Below the pieces are notes generated by a model. It had not been told where the DNA came from and did no database searches. It saw nothing but the letters and a program-made list of their open reading frames with translations. A DNA stretch of 64,000 bases from Globisporangium splendens (lineage: Eukaryota > Oomycota > Peronosporomycetes > Pythiales > Pythiaceae), in assembly GCA_006386115.1 (NCBI GenBank), contig VFIW01000037.1:333842-397841 (forward strand), written 5' to 3'. The position numbers were made by a program, and so were the translations under genes. Positions 32,290 to 43,340 of the stretch are shown one piece after another. How positions within the stretch are numbered: the first letter of the stretch is position 1; each line of letters starts with the position of its first letter.

Positions 32290-32464
32290 TTAGATGTTCC
32301 GGGTTTTGAGTGCAATCACTAAACTCTTTGGTCTGTCTGGGACCGTTCGGTTCCCTTCGATATCGTTCAACATCCATTGCAACGTGTGCAGGTACCGTTG
32401 TCTGTCTGGTCCGGATTTCTCCGACGTGTAGCTCGCTCGGCCTTTGAAATCCATCGCCACATTG
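32290..32464 (-). pseudogene. Unrecognised coding fragment cut by an LTR
   Basis: A 57-codon frame ends at 32290: AMDFKGRASYTSEKSGPD, then a hydrophilic stretch to KTRNI-stop. Its upstream side is cut at 32465 by a family B LTR. It reads like a real protein C-terminus but I cannot name it. Confidence 0.3.
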
Positions 32465-33111
32465 TAAGAGGCTATCCGAGACAGCCTCAAACACGGCACG
32501 CACGCTTGCGCTTGAAGAGGAAGACTTGAGGGGAACTTGGCAAAAATGCAACTGAATTGAAGATGAGCAATTCACTGGTTCCTGACCACGACTGTAAAAA
32601 CAGCCACTAGCGGCTCCTACGAGGTTTTATAACATAACCTAAACATGACAATAGAAACCTATGAAATATGATATATAAAACCGTGGGTACACGGAGTGAA
32701 CCCCAGGGGAGTCTTCGGAGACAGAGAATGAATTGAACTTTGAAGTCAGTGGAAACAATCCATGCCAAAGGGAGTGGCTCGCGCCAACACTTTAGGATGG
32801 CCAGAGGGACACGTCGAGTCTCATCACAGTGCGAGTTGCCCAAGTAGGAACCATCCAATCTACGTGCTAGGAGTACTGTTTGTGCGTAAGCACGCCCCGT
32901 AATCTCAATGATGCGAGCGACCAAACACTCAACTCAGACACAGATTGCTCTGAAAGGTCAGCCACTGAGGGACGTAAGCTGTGCATCTGGGGATACAATT
33001 TGTTGATGTGTTTCCCCAATATCTTCGCACCACGAGCGATGCACTTCAAAAAGGGGGTGTGTGCACACAACCACCACAGAGCCACCTGCAGTAATGGCAG
33101 CCTATGCCATT
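32465..33111 (-). repeat. 3' LTR of gypsy family B, copy B2
   Basis: Starts TGTAAGAGGCTATCC like the solo LTR at 26235 and ends near CCATTAGA (degenerate). It has many one-base insertions relative to the solo LTR, in a stretch where similar scattered indels suggest poor consensus quality. Confidence 0.65.
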
Positions 33112-33504
33112 AGAGCATCACTCCTAAAAGTTCCATCACCGGACTTTACTTCTTTAGGAAGAGGCAACGCTCTCACTTTCACAATTGTCCATGAAAGCGA
33201 TCAAGAGGACCAAGTGAAGCGCGAAGAACGGCCCGAGCCGAAGCGGCAGCGGACGACTCCCGGCTTGTACGACATCTCCGCTATTCGCAAGAAGCGTGGA
33301 GGACGTCGGTTCTACAAGGAGTTGTTCTTCCTTTGGCGCAAGATGTCCGGCAGCGACGATCCTGGCCAGTCCAGCACAGCGAAGCTCGAGTCGTGGAAGA
33401 CGTTTGTCCGACTCGAGAACGAGAGTCTTGTCGAGCGTTTGCTAGGGAACCTAGGAGGCACGCTCGAGAACGACCATAAGAGCTATGCTCTCGTCGGCAT
33501 CTAG
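33091..33504 (+). pseudogene. aORF-B, copy B2, N-terminal part
   Basis: Frame encoding EERPEPKRQRTTPGLYDISA, FYKELFFLWRKMSG, SWKTFVRLENESLVERLL. It aligns with copy B1 over about 80 residues with many conservative differences, then stops at 33504. The first codons to about 33111 are LTR. Conservation of amino acids on this strand is the best evidence that the antisense frame is a gene. Confidence 0.55.
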
Positions 33505-34010
33505 TGCTCGCGACGAGCACTACAAGCTATGTTCGAACCTGTAACCACGTCGGGAACATCAGACTCCATCGTCTGCCGTGGTTCCCACGTGTCCGAGCTC
33601 GGTGGATATCCACGCCACCGAACTCTGTAGAAGCGTTGAGGACTCAACCGCTTCTTCCCACGAGTCTGTCGATCCTCATGATCAACAATCGACTCAACCA
33701 CCCAGCGATGCTCTCCCTGAGAGTCTATCAATGGGGGTGGGGCTGAACGCAAAAACGATTGAGCGACTCTGAAAGTGGAAGAGTGCTCATCGCGCTCAGA
33801 TTGAGACACTGGAAGTTCGCGATGCGATCCTTTCGGATCGGTGCGAGAGCCTCGAGGAATAAGTGAAGGAGCAGGAGTCGCGGATCGACTCGCTGACCCT
33901 TGGTCCCGCTCAGTAATCGGGATTTGGGAGTCCCGTTTCGAGCAACGGTTTCGAGCAAGACAGGGCGATCTGAGCGGACTCAAACGGCTGGAGCTCGTGA
34001 AAATGCACAA
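33501..34010 (-). pseudogene. Gypsy family B pol C-terminus with chromodomain, copy B2
   Basis: Ser/Pro/Arg-rich linker, then HRWVVESIVDHED, FYRVRWRGYPPSSDTWEP and VPDVV, nearly the same as copy B1; the last residues diverge (TGSNIACSARREH). It lies tail to tail with aORF-B. Confidence 0.7.
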
Positions 34011-34361
34011 ATCAGAAACGCTTACTGCGCTCTGTGCAATGAGGCAGGGACGGCTCTTGAGGTACTCCGCAAAAGAATATATACTCAGCCATTGGGGGTC
34101 GTGTCATGGAAGCTGTGAAGGAGGAGTCCTTCGATGTGCTTCCAGCGCCTTTATCGCCGAGAAAAATGAATTCCAAAGCTGAGGAGCTGTTTGCTCTTCG
34201 CAACAAGTGGAGAGTCTTCAGATCAGCTGATCGTCTACATAAAAGACTTAGTAGGCTAAGCTGATCACTTGGAATGTAATGGCTTTAGTCTACCCACAAA
34301 AATGTCGGTGTAGACGCATGCGTGTAGGTATGTCTAGCCGTGTGAGCGCTCACCATTGCAG

Positions 34362-34640
34362 TTAACCAAATTGATACACGGTCCAATGAACCTTGGCAGT
34401 AAGCTTTGAGCTTCCCAGGTTGGACACTGCATGTTCAGGCAGATTTGCCGCACTAAGCAATACAAGATCATTGATCTTATAAACTTGCTTGTTCTTCCTT
34501 CCGCTCTTGTCTGCTTGTTCCTTTTGCAGATCCTGAGACTTCGCGATTGCGTCTCGAACAAACCTCACAACGGCTTGTCTCCTCACGATAAAGTCATCGA
34601 CTTGCTGCTCTTCACGACTTGTTAGGTCGTCGAGGGGTTT
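34362..34640 (-). pseudogene. Gypsy family B integrase C-terminal fragment
   Basis: ADKSGRKNKQVYKINDLVLL and ANLPEHAVSNLGSSKL match the family A segment YADKSGRKNKQTFCVGDKVL before the GPY module. It is cut at its 5' side by the A1 LTR. Confidence 0.6.
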
Positions 34641-35186
34641 TGTAGACGGGCTACACTGTAACATGGTTACGCATTGTGTAGTGACACACAACAAAACCGA
34701 ACCTGCGTCCGTAGCGTACGCGCAACAAGTTTAAGACAGAACCATGAGGGTTCGTCGTGACTGCTCGAACCTTACGGTGGAGCCGGCAGCCGTCTAGATG
34801 ACGGCGCCTACGATTGGACATAATTGAACATGCATTTCATCCTACAATCAAATTAAGGAAAACTAGAGTTAGTCTTTGCATAGCCCCCCAATCAGTGCCC
34901 CATGGGAGTAATTTACACTTGAGATGGCTATTGTTCATGTTACATAAAGAGTGTGAGATCCAGGTGTCCTAAAAGAGGGCAACCCCAACAAATAAAACCC
35001 GTGCCATATGTTACCGTTAACTGAGTCTTTGGTTATCGACGGTTACTCTATAGAGACCTATATGTAACCGATTGTTGCACTGCAGGAAGCAGGCAACCGC
35101 TCTCGGAACAGAGTCCTTGAGAGAAGCGTTGCATACGCTTCTTCACACACGTACCGTGCTGCGTAACTCGGAAGTGTCCGGTTACA
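34641..35186 (+). repeat. 5' LTR of A1
   Basis: TGTAGACGGGCTACACTGTAAC...GTGTCCGGTTACA. Compared with the 534-bp 3' LTR it has many single-base insertions and losses. AC|TGGTAGCACTTGTAG follows at 35187-35203: TGG two bases after the LTR fits a primer site paired with a tRNA CCA end. Confidence 0.8.
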
Positions 35187-35258
35187 ACTGGTAGCACTTG
35201 TAGTCAATCTACGACCCGGCAGAGGTGACTACCTGAATCGCTTCCTCAAGGATTCATA

Positions 35259-36419
35259 ATGGCGTCAATTGACCCTGCGCAGTTCCCGCACCTCTCGGCT
35301 GAACACCGGAGTGTGCTGACCCGAATGGCACAAGCGCTAGGCGACCAAGTCGCTCTAGACGTGCTCTCGGCGTCGCCGGAACAGCAAATCTTTCGACTCG
35401 AGCAGTTCGAGAACTTCTCGAACGCTCAGCGCCTCGAAGGAGAGCGAAGTGCGCAAGCACAAATGCAAGCCACCGCAAGCTTGACCGCAGAGATGCTGCG
35501 CTCAGCTGCTGAGTCGCGCGAAGCGCTCGAGCGAGTGGTATCTGTGGTTGCTGGTGCAGCCACGTCTTTGTCGAGTGCGGCTTCTGCGCCTCAGACACCC
35601 ACGTCCCAAACTCCCCGCCCAAGAGCTGTCAAGATCGACGCTCCGAAATTCGATGGTGCGGATGGCGACAAGCTCATCCACTGGCTGCTCGCCGTGGAGC
35701 GTTGCGCCAAGGCTCAGCTCATCGACAGCAACGAGCAGATGGTGTCTTTCGCCATCTCGAACCTGCGCGGTCGAGCGTCGGAATGGGCATTCTCGACGCT
35801 GCTCGCCGATGAGTGTGCATTCGACACGTGGGATATTTTCCGTGCGAGAATCACCGCCATGTATCAGCCTCCGAACAACGAAGTGCTGTTGCAAGGTCGT
35901 TTCTTCTCCTTGAAACAAGGGAAGCTCTCGCTGGAACGATACATCCAGGAGATGAGAAGCCTGTGCGCGGCGATCACGACCAGCCCTTTGCCTGAGTCTG
36001 TGAAAGTGCCTGCGTTTCTCAACGGCCTCAACAGTGGACCAGCGCGTCAGGAGTTGTACCGACGCTTGCCGGCCACGATGGAAGATGCGATCCGCATTGC
36101 GCTCGCTGAGCAGCAATCGTTCAGAGTCAGCCGACCTGATTGGAACGCTGGCCACCACAACGGCGCGCATCACAGCCACCGAGCAGTCACGAATGAGCGG
36201 CGCTTCCATGGTCCGACACCAATGGATCTCAGCAGCGCCGAAGTGACCTGCTTTAATTGTGGCAAGCGAGGACACTATCAGTCGAAGTGTCCCGCTCCAA
36301 GGCAGCCCGCTCCTCGCACTGGAAATCAGGCGAGGGACTACCAAACGCCGCGCGGCAACCACGCTCACCGAGGTGGCAGATCCGCTGCGGCAAGAAAGGG
36401 AAACGGAATGTCTCAGTAG
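35259..36419 (+). CDS. Gag protein of gypsy A1
   Basis: 386 residues. The N-terminal third is helical with an Ala/Ser-rich coil; residues about 130-290 are the capsid-like gag domain (KFDGADGDKLIHWLLAVE, LRGRASEWAF, ALAEQQSFRVSR); residues about 328-341 are one CCHC knuckle, CFNCGKRGHYQSKC. Gag binds element RNA and forms the particle. The stop lies inside the pol frame, which is -1 relative to gag and overlaps it by at least 160 bases, so pol is probably made by -1 frameshifting. Copy A2 gag stops right after the knuckle. Confidence 0.9.
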   Translation: MASIDPAQFPHLSAEHRSVLTRMAQALGDQVALDVLSASPEQQIFRLEQFENFSNAQRLEGERSAQAQMQATASLTAEMLRSAAESREALERVVSVVAGAATSLSSAASAPQTPTSQTPRPRAVKIDAPKFDGADGDKLIHWLLAVERCAKAQLIDSNEQMVSFAISNLRGRASEWAFSTLLADECAFDTWDIFRARITAMYQPPNNEVLLQGRFFSLKQGKLSLERYIQEMRSLCAAITTSPLPESVKVPAFLNGLNSGPARQELYRRLPATMEDAIRIALAEQQSFRVSRPDWNAGHHNGAHHSHRAVTNERRFHGPTPMDLSSAEVTCFNCGKRGHYQSKCPAPRQPAPRTGNQARDYQTPRGNHAHRGGRSAAARKGNGMSQ

Positions 36420-36962
36420 AAGCGGGACGCTCTACTGAGACAGACTCTATAGCTTCGGCGTCGTCGACTACTAGAGTTGTGCAGATGGGAAGCTTAGTCC
36501 CAGGAGCTCTTGGCAACAAGGCTCCGAGTGAGATGTTGGTATATAGCGCCGATGTGAAGGGCTATGGGAAGAAAATGACGGTTCTTGTTGACTGCGGTGC
36601 GTCACAGAACTTCGTCTCGAAGGGAGCTCTGGAACAGAGTCTGCAAGCGTATGAGCGACTTGTCCACAGTGGCAAGCGCGAGAAGATGATCGTACGTCTG
36701 GCCGATGGGTCGACAGTACACACTGAAGGGGTTCAAGTCGAACTCTCCTTCAGTTTTTGCGACTTTGTCTGCAAAGAAACGTCGTGGTACTAGCGATGGG
36801 GTCGAGGTACGACCTCATCCTAGGGATGCCTTGGCTGGCGAAACATCAGCCTTGGATCGATTGGCGAGCACGCACAATCGGAAGCTCCACCCCTTCCTCT
36901 GATGAAGAGCGAAGGTTGCGGGAAAATTTCCACGCAATGGATGCGAGCTTTGAACACCCTGT

Positions 36963-37120
36963 GGCAGGGAACCCAGCAGGAAGACATGCGGCGGCAGCGA
37001 GCCCCGCTCAAAACACTCACGCTGTGGCAGGGAGCCCAGCTAGAAGATGCGCTGAGGCAGGGGGCCCAGCAAAGAGATCAACTGCGGCAGGTAGCCCAGT
37101 TTGTGCGGAAGCGCCAGAAA
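36963..37120 (+). repeat. Degenerate minisatellite in pol
   Basis: GGGAGCCCAGC-type units of roughly 40 bases encode (A)GSPA repeats between protease and RT. The same array is in A2 at about 61560-61720. Confidence 0.6.
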
Positions 37121-40100
37121 GTCCAGACGTGGACACTGGTGCGCAAGTGTGCGGCTCCAGAGCATCCGAGCCAGCCCCCGCAAGTGGCAGCGACAGTACA
37201 GGTATACACGCGTCAACCAGCTCGTACCACCCTGACGGTGCAGTACTGGAGCTCAGAACCGCGAGGTCGCGTGTTCGCATCAACCGACGAGGGCGACGCA
37301 AGTTGTCAGCTTGCGAGAGAGACAGTGCATTGGCATCTGTTGCTGAGGAAACGGCCGCCTCGCATATGATTGCCCCATCTCTCAATGCAGCTGCAACTTC
37401 GCTGCGCGCCCTCGACAGGACCTCGGATCCGTCGATAGATCGCGCTCACGTTGACGTGGCGCTCAGACGCGCGAAGCGCAGTCCGGAAGCAAACGCATCA
37501 GACGAAGTGTTCTTCGCTGAATTTGCGGCGCTCCATGAGCTGCCGAGTACCGCTGAGGCGATTGTATCCCTCGAAGAAATGAGCTGTGAGCTCTTTCTTA
37601 CGGATCTAGAGCGTGATCAGATCCGCGAGATCGTCGTTCCGACTGCGTTCACGCGTAGCGAACTATGCACCTCGCCCACTGCGGATGAGAGTGTTTTGGA
37701 GCCAGACAAACAGAAACGGTTTGCTGCTCAGGATTGGGACGCCGTGAAAGGCAGTCCATACTTTGACTTATTGTGGGAGTTCAAAGATGTGTTTCCCGAC
37801 AAAGTGCCAAGTGCCCTGCCCATTGATCGTGGCGTACGGCACGAGATTGACCTCGAGCCCGGGAGCAAATATTGCGTGACCAGACAATGGCCGCTGCCCC
37901 GCGAGCAGGTTGAGGCTATCGACGAGTTCTTCGCGAAACGAGCCCTCGCCGGTCATGTGAGAGAAAGCAAGTCTCCACATAGCTCACCCACGTTTTGTGT
38001 GCGGAAAGCGACTGGTGGCTGGCGCATTGTTCACGCTTTCAACAAGCTGAACGCCGCCACCATTCCGGCACAAACGCCGATCCCAAGGAAGGATGTCTTG
38101 ATCGACTCCATGGGCGGCTCGACAGTTTTCTCCGCACTGGATCTGATGGATGGGTTCTATCAGATCCTCATGCGAGAGAGTGACGTTCCCTTGACGGCAG
38201 TAAGCACACCCAGCGGGATGCTGTGGGAGTGGCTCGTTATGCCGCAAGGTTTGAAGAATGCACCAGCGACGTTCAATCGTCTGGTAACGCATCTTCTGCG
38301 TCCTCATCGTGCGTATGCACCGAGCTATTTCGATGACATCTTCGTGCACAGTCGTGCCGAAGGAGATCTCAGTGCCGTTGACGTGCACAAGAGACATTTG
38401 CGCTCAGTGTTGCAGTGCTTACGAGACAACAGTCTGTATCGCAACCTGAAGAAATGCATCTTTGGCGCCTCAGAGATACCGATCCTGGGCTGCTATGTTG
38501 GCAAAGCTGGCGTCCGCGCGGACCCAGAGAAGGTCAAGGCGATCGCCGACTGGCCGATCCCAAAGAACGTCAAGGACTTGCGCAAGTGGCTTGGCTTGGC
38601 AAATTACTTGCACAAGTACAGTCACAACTATGCGGCAAGAGTCCGTCCACTCACGCATCTCTTGAAAAAGGATGTCGAGTGGGACTGGACGAATGATGTC
38701 ATGAATGCATTCATTGACGTGAAGGAGTCGCTAGTTCGCGCTCCTGTCCTGGCGTTGCCGGACCACACGAAAGCCTTCAGTGTCGTGTGCGATGCCAGCG
38801 ATTTTGCAATCGGCTGTGCGCTGATGCAGAAGGATGATGACGGCCATGAGCGCGTCGTATCATACCAAAGCAGACTGCTTAAGGCAGCTGAAAAGAATTA
38901 TCCTGTGCACGACAAGGAGCTGCTTGCGATCAAGTACGCCCTCTTGAAGTTCAGGGTCCACCTTTTGGGTGCGACACCGTTCGTTGTGTACACGGATCAC
39001 GCGTCCTTGCGGACCGCGATTAATTCCCCCCATTTATCGCAGCGAATGGCGCGATGGCTTGCATTCTTCTCCGAGTTCAACTTTCGGGTCGAATACAAGC
39101 CGGGAAAGGAAAATGTTCTGGCGGACGCGCTCTCGCGCCGTCCAGATTACGAGTCGAGCGTTGACGACAGCTCTGACGCCCTGTGTTTGGAGCGCACTCC
39201 TGATCTCATGCATCTGAGCATCAGTCGAGTGCAAACAAAGCTCAAGGACAATATTCAGTCGCTTTATCCAAAGGACGATGAATGTCGCTTGTTGATTGCT
39301 CACTTTGACGGCTCGTCCAAAGAGTCATTGCCTGCCAAACTCGAGTCAAAGCTTGCTCGGTTTAGTTACCACGACGGGTTGTTGTGGCATCGACTGTCCA
39401 ACTTTGATTACCCGCGTGTGTATGTACCGCATGACCAGGATCTGAAACTTTCGATCCTGCATGAGTTTCACGATGCACCAGCGAGTGGGCATCTCGGACG
39501 TGAAAAGACCTTCTTGCAAGTGTCTAATGTGTTTTGGTGGCCACACCAATACAAATGGGTGGCCAATTATGTACGCTCATGCGAGCAGTGCCAGCGCGTG
39601 AAGCCTGCGGTCAAGAACAAAGCGCCGCTGCATCCGCTGCCGATTCCGCAAGACTGCTGGAAGTCGGTCAGCATGGATTTCGTCTTCGGTTTCCCGGAAG
39701 ACAAGGCGCGCAACACAGGCGTCGTCGTGTTCGTCGACCGACTGAGCAAAATGGTGCACGTTGCACCCGTGCGCAAGCATGTCACTGCGCAAGAGACGGC
39801 GTGCCTATTTTTAGAGCACGTGTTCCGCTATCACGGCTTGCCCGAGTCTATTGTATCAGACCGGGACCCGCGTTTTACCGCTGCCTTTTGGCGCGAACTC
39901 TTTCGCCTGCTCGGCACAGATCTGGCGTTGTCCACTGCCGATCACCCCGAGACAGACGGGCAAACTGAGCGCGTGAACCGTGTCGTCGAGGATATTCTTC
40001 GCAGCATCGCTGTCGATCATCCCCGCGACTGGAGCCGCTGGCTGCCGTACGCCGAGTTTGCTATAAATAGCAGCGAGCACGCCTCTACGGCCGTGACTCC

Positions 40101-40329
40101 GTTCTATTTTAACTCGCTGCGGCACCCGCGCGTACCCGCCACTCTGTTCGAGGGCGTCGAACGTTCTGCGGTGGGAGGGCAACTCGCTGCGCTCGATGCG
40201 AGTGCGCGACCTCCGTCACCAGACGTGGCGTCGACCGCTCACGTGGACGCGCGCGATGCGCCGCCTGTGCGATCGCGTTCCGAATCTGTCACGGTCTTAC
40301 CGGACAGCACGCAGAGTATTGACATCTCG

Positions 40330-40410
40330 GGCACGGTACTGAGTTACGGTACTCGTGTCCCTAAAGATGGATCACCCACGGTACCGAGTTACGGTACTCG
40401 TGCTAAAAAT
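40330..40410 (+). repeat. VNTR in integrase linker, two units
   Basis: Units of GAGTTACGGTACTCG spaced by a 40-base segment encode (S)YGTR...DGSPTV. Copy A2 has three units (58230-58360). Confidence 0.7.
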
Positions 40411-40894
40411 AGCCAGTCTCAGACGGAATCAGGCGACTGCTCGTGTGAGCGTCAGCCACGAAAGGAAGGACGCGCGGTGTCACACACCGGCGCAGAAATA
40501 GATCTCTCTGCAGCACGCGCTGCGAGAGCAACGAAAAAGCAAGACAAAGCCGTCGCGGCAGCGCGGCAATTTGTCGATGAGCGCGCAGCATTGTTGCGTC
40601 GCGTACGCGACCAACTAGCTGCTGCGCAAGACAAGCAAAAGCTCTACGCCGATAAATCGGGTAGAAAGAACAAACAAACGTTTTGTGTGGGTGATAAAGT
40701 GCTTTTAAGCATTAAAAACCTACCAAACGATGCAGTCACAACGCTCCCCAGCGGGAGTAAGTTGTTGCCACGATTCATCGGGCCATACACTGTTGTGGAG
40801 AAGATTGGAGACTTGAATTACAAGCTCGATCTCCCAACGAGAATGGCAACGCACCCCGTGTTCTACGTGGGTTTGCTGAAACGCTACCATGACG

Positions 40895-42439
40895 CTACTG
40901 TGGATTCTTATCCCAGTGCGGGAGCACGTCGGTCTCATCAGGGGGCTCAGACGCCGCCCATCGAGACACGAGCGCGTTGTGCCTCTCCCAAAGCGTCTTC
41001 ACTCGCGGAGCGTACCTCGCGTGGAAGTGCTTCCCGCGGACATGGTACTCCTCCAGCATCTGACGAGCTTCCTTCAGCTCCGTCTCAAGCGCTGTCACCC
41101 TCTGCTTCAACAGCGAGGTTTCGTCCAGATATTGCTGGCGAAGGGTACGGACGGCTTGCTGTAGCGCCCCCAAAGACGATGCGTTCGCGTGAACCATCTG
41201 AACCATCGCATCTGGTGCAACCACCGATGCTGAAGCGAAGTAGGGCGCCACCTGTCCCGCTGATTGATAAGCAGGGACAGCGCCACTACCATGTTGAGCG
41301 CCTGCTGCGTGTGCAGCGGCGTAAGGGGAACACCCACTACCTTGTGAAGTGGCGTGGGTACGATGTGTCGCAGAGCTCGTGGGAGCCTGCTGAGCGTCTT
41401 CGCGAAGACGTCCCGGATCTTGTTGACGCCTTTGAGGCGCAACTGAGGGACTGTCATTCGCGCGAGTAATTTGTCGCCTGTTACCAGCGCGACCACCCGC
41501 TCGCAGAGGCGTGCCGCCGCCCTGCTTGGAACGAAACAGACGAACACGGTCAACTGCAAATTGCATGCGTTGACTGCGTTGCGCTGTCGGATCGGTAGAC
41601 ACTGTGCGAGTGCTACCTCCCTTAATTTTATTGATGCACGACATGAAGTCGGCATCGTACTCTTCTTCCGTCTCTCCAACAAAGAGGACGACTGGGATCG
41701 GGTGAATACGCAATTCCCCATTTTCATCCCGCAATCGCTTTTCACGCCAATTTTTAAATTGAGCGTCATAGTCCCGCGCACAAAGTCTGGCTCTCGCGAG
41801 CAGATTCGATGCGGTCTTGCCAGCCGGCCATAGTTCTGGCGGCGGCATTTCGGGCAGTGAGTACTTGAGCTCATCGTGAACGATGGCTCGCACTCCTGCC
41901 TCTTCGTTTGTAATGAGGACTTCGTGCTTCCTCTTACGATTGTTGACAGCCTCAACGGCGTCATTTTCCTCCTTCGTCCGATACATCGAGACGTCAGCGG
42001 ATGGATCTCGCTCGAGCTCGTGGAGATAAGCGGCGTGTCGCTCGCTTTGCAACTCCTCGTACTCGACCCACTCGTCGACGGAGCCGAGCTTCACGGTGAG
42101 CGCTCCCTCGTCTTCAAGCGAGCTCCCGTCATTGTCAACGACGAGGAATTCCTCAGTCGCTTCCTCCTCTTCCAAAGCACGCGCGAACAGCGGCTTCACG
42201 GAAGGGAGATCTCCGAATCGCAGCTCACTGCTTATAGCAGGAGCGCTATCAGATGTGGGAGCAGACCTGCCGTCGCTCTCCGCAGGCACGTCGACCGCAT
42301 CCGCGGTGACCGTCGTTCGTCTTGCGCTCGACGCGACCTCTCTGTCTTCCTCGCGCTTGCGCAGAGTTTCGACGAGAGTGCCGACGCCTTCCCCTTTTTG
42401 TCGCGCGAGCTTCTCGCGGACAGCTTTGTTGGTGGCCAT
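40895..42439 (-). CDS. Antisense ORF of gypsy family A (aORF-A), copy A1
   Basis: 514 residues from ATG 42439 (ATCATGGCC context), uninterrupted, antisense to the element. It starts about 185 bases inside the 3' LTR and overlaps the last 575 bases of pol tail to tail. Residues 1-200 are acidic and charged with a predicted helical centre (EEYDADFMSCINKIKG near residue 270); the Gln/Ala-rich middle is low complexity; residues about 430-490 are coiled coil (QQYLDETSLLKQRVTALETEL) and lie opposite the chromodomain linker. No known domain recognised. Complete length is kept in A2 apart from one stop. Family B has an ORF in the same place with a different N-terminus. Confidence 0.7.
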   Translation of the reverse strand: MATNKAVREKLARQKGEGVGTLVETLRKREEDREVASSARRTTVTADAVDVPAESDGRSAPTSDSAPAISSELRFGDLPSVKPLFARALEEEEATEEFLVVDNDGSSLEDEGALTVKLGSVDEWVEYEELQSERHAAYLHELERDPSADVSMYRTKEENDAVEAVNNRKRKHEVLITNEEAGVRAIVHDELKYSLPEMPPPELWPAGKTASNLLARARLCARDYDAQFKNWREKRLRDENGELRIHPIPVVLFVGETEEEYDADFMSCINKIKGGSTRTVSTDPTAQRSQRMQFAVDRVRLFRSKQGGGTPLRAGGRAGNRRQITRANDSPSVAPQRRQQDPGRLREDAQQAPTSSATHRTHATSQGSGCSPYAAAHAAGAQHGSGAVPAYQSAGQVAPYFASASVVAPDAMVQMVHANASSLGALQQAVRTLRQQYLDETSLLKQRVTALETELKEARQMLEEYHVRGKHFHARYAPRVKTLWERHNALVSRWAASEPPDETDVLPHWDKNPQ

Positions 42440-42623
42440 GATACTCACGTGCGCGAGCACAGTGACTATATGTGCCAACACTCGGTGAAATTAACGCACG
42501 CGTCGCCGCTGTGCTCTTTCCCGAGGAATACACGAATGTTCCCCTTTCTCGGCGCACACGCGCGAGATCCACACGTTTCTCACACCGACCCTTCGAGTGT
42601 TTCGCACTTTAAGTGGGGGGTGG

Positions 42624-43157
42624 TGTAACGGGGTTACACTGTAACATGGTTACGCACTTGTGTTGTGCCACACAACCAAACCGAACCTTGCGGTACGTAG
42701 AGTACGCGCAACAAGTTTAAGACCGAACCATGAGGTTCGTCGTACTTGCTCGAACCTTCACGGTGGAGCCGGCAGCCAGTCTGAGTGACGGCGCCTCCGA
42801 TTGGACATAATTGAACATGCATTTCATCCAATCACATAAGACAACTAGCGTTAGTCTTTCATAGCCACTCATTGCCCCATGGGGAGTAATTACACTTGAG
42901 ATTGCTATTGTTCATAGTTACATAAAGATAATCCAGGTTGTCCTACAGAGGGCAACCTCCAACAAATAAACAGTTCCATTTTTACCGTTAACTGAGCCTT
43001 TGGTTATCGACGGTTACTCTATAGAGACCTATAGGTAACCGATTGTTGCACTGCAGGAAGCAGGCAACCGCTCTCGGAACAGAGTCCTTGAGAGAAGCGT
43101 TGAATACGCTTCCTCACACACGTACCGTGCTGCGTAACTCGGAAGTGTCCGGTTACA
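42624..43157 (+). repeat. 3' LTR of A1
   Basis: 534 bp, TGTAACGGGG...CCGGTTACA. It matches the inverted LTRs at 44326 and 55484 almost base for base, and better than its own 5' LTR. It should also hold the upstream region for the antisense ORF. Confidence 0.9.
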
Positions 43158-43340
43158 CCTTCGCAGATCGAGGCGACTTCACTACAACATGACCTTTGTG
43201 AACGATCAAACTTGACGTTTGACTGACACTCTTCTCACTCATAGTGGAAACTGCATGTGCTTGACGCACATGGGGGCCAGAGTCCTCTGTCTCCACAACG
43301 TCCACAGTCCTCTTTTCCGGGCCAGTAGGAGGCCCCGACC
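43158..43340. other. Linker between A1 and gag fragment
   Basis: Begins CCTTCGCAGATCGAGGCGAC, close to the sequence next to the copia LTR ends (CCGTCGCAGATCGAGGCGTC at 55223). No gene. Confidence 0.5.

Larger units (their letters stand above)
33112..34640 (-). mobile_element. Gypsy family B, 3' fragment B2
   Basis: Internal 3' part of a - strand element, truncated on its right by the family A LTR at 34641. From right to left it has an integrase C-terminal (GPY-type) piece, a degraded linker with an interval at 34200-34330 where nothing is recognised, the chromodomain and, on the opposite strand, aORF-B. The coil part of the aORF (33760-34190, + strand) is present but full of stops. Confidence 0.65.
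36257..41469 (+). pseudogene. Pol polyprotein of gypsy A1 (one frameshift)
   Basis: Protease: LVDCGASQNFVS at about 36590. One base is missing at about 36782 (ACGTCGTGG versus ACGTTCGTGG in A2), splitting protease from the rest. From 36757: an Ala/Gly/Pro repeat linker, RT with GWRIVHAFNKLN, SALDLMDGFYQILM and YFDDIFVHS, RNase H (FSVVCDASDFAIGCAL), integrase HHCC (HLGREKTF...CEQCQRVK), core D-D-E with SMDFVFGFP, SDRDPRFTAAFW and ERVNR, a GPY module (RFIGPYTVVEKIGD) and a chromodomain ending 41469. All catalytic motifs after the shift are intact. Confidence 0.9.
34641..43157 (+). mobile_element. Gypsy family A element, copy A1
   Basis: Full-length element of about 8.5 kb: 5' LTR, tRNA-type primer site, gag, pol with chromodomain, antisense ORF, purine tract (AAGTGGGGGGTGG, 42611-42623) and 3' LTR. 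Flanks do not show a target duplication (…GGGGTTT on the left, CCTTCG on the right), so one end may have been rearranged. Its 5' LTR is much more indel-rich than its 3' LTR. Confidence 0.85.

Noticed and set aside
40330..40410. CRISPR-like spaced repeats
   Set aside because: Repeat and spacer are both translated in frame within pol and only two or three units exist; the context is eukaryotic.
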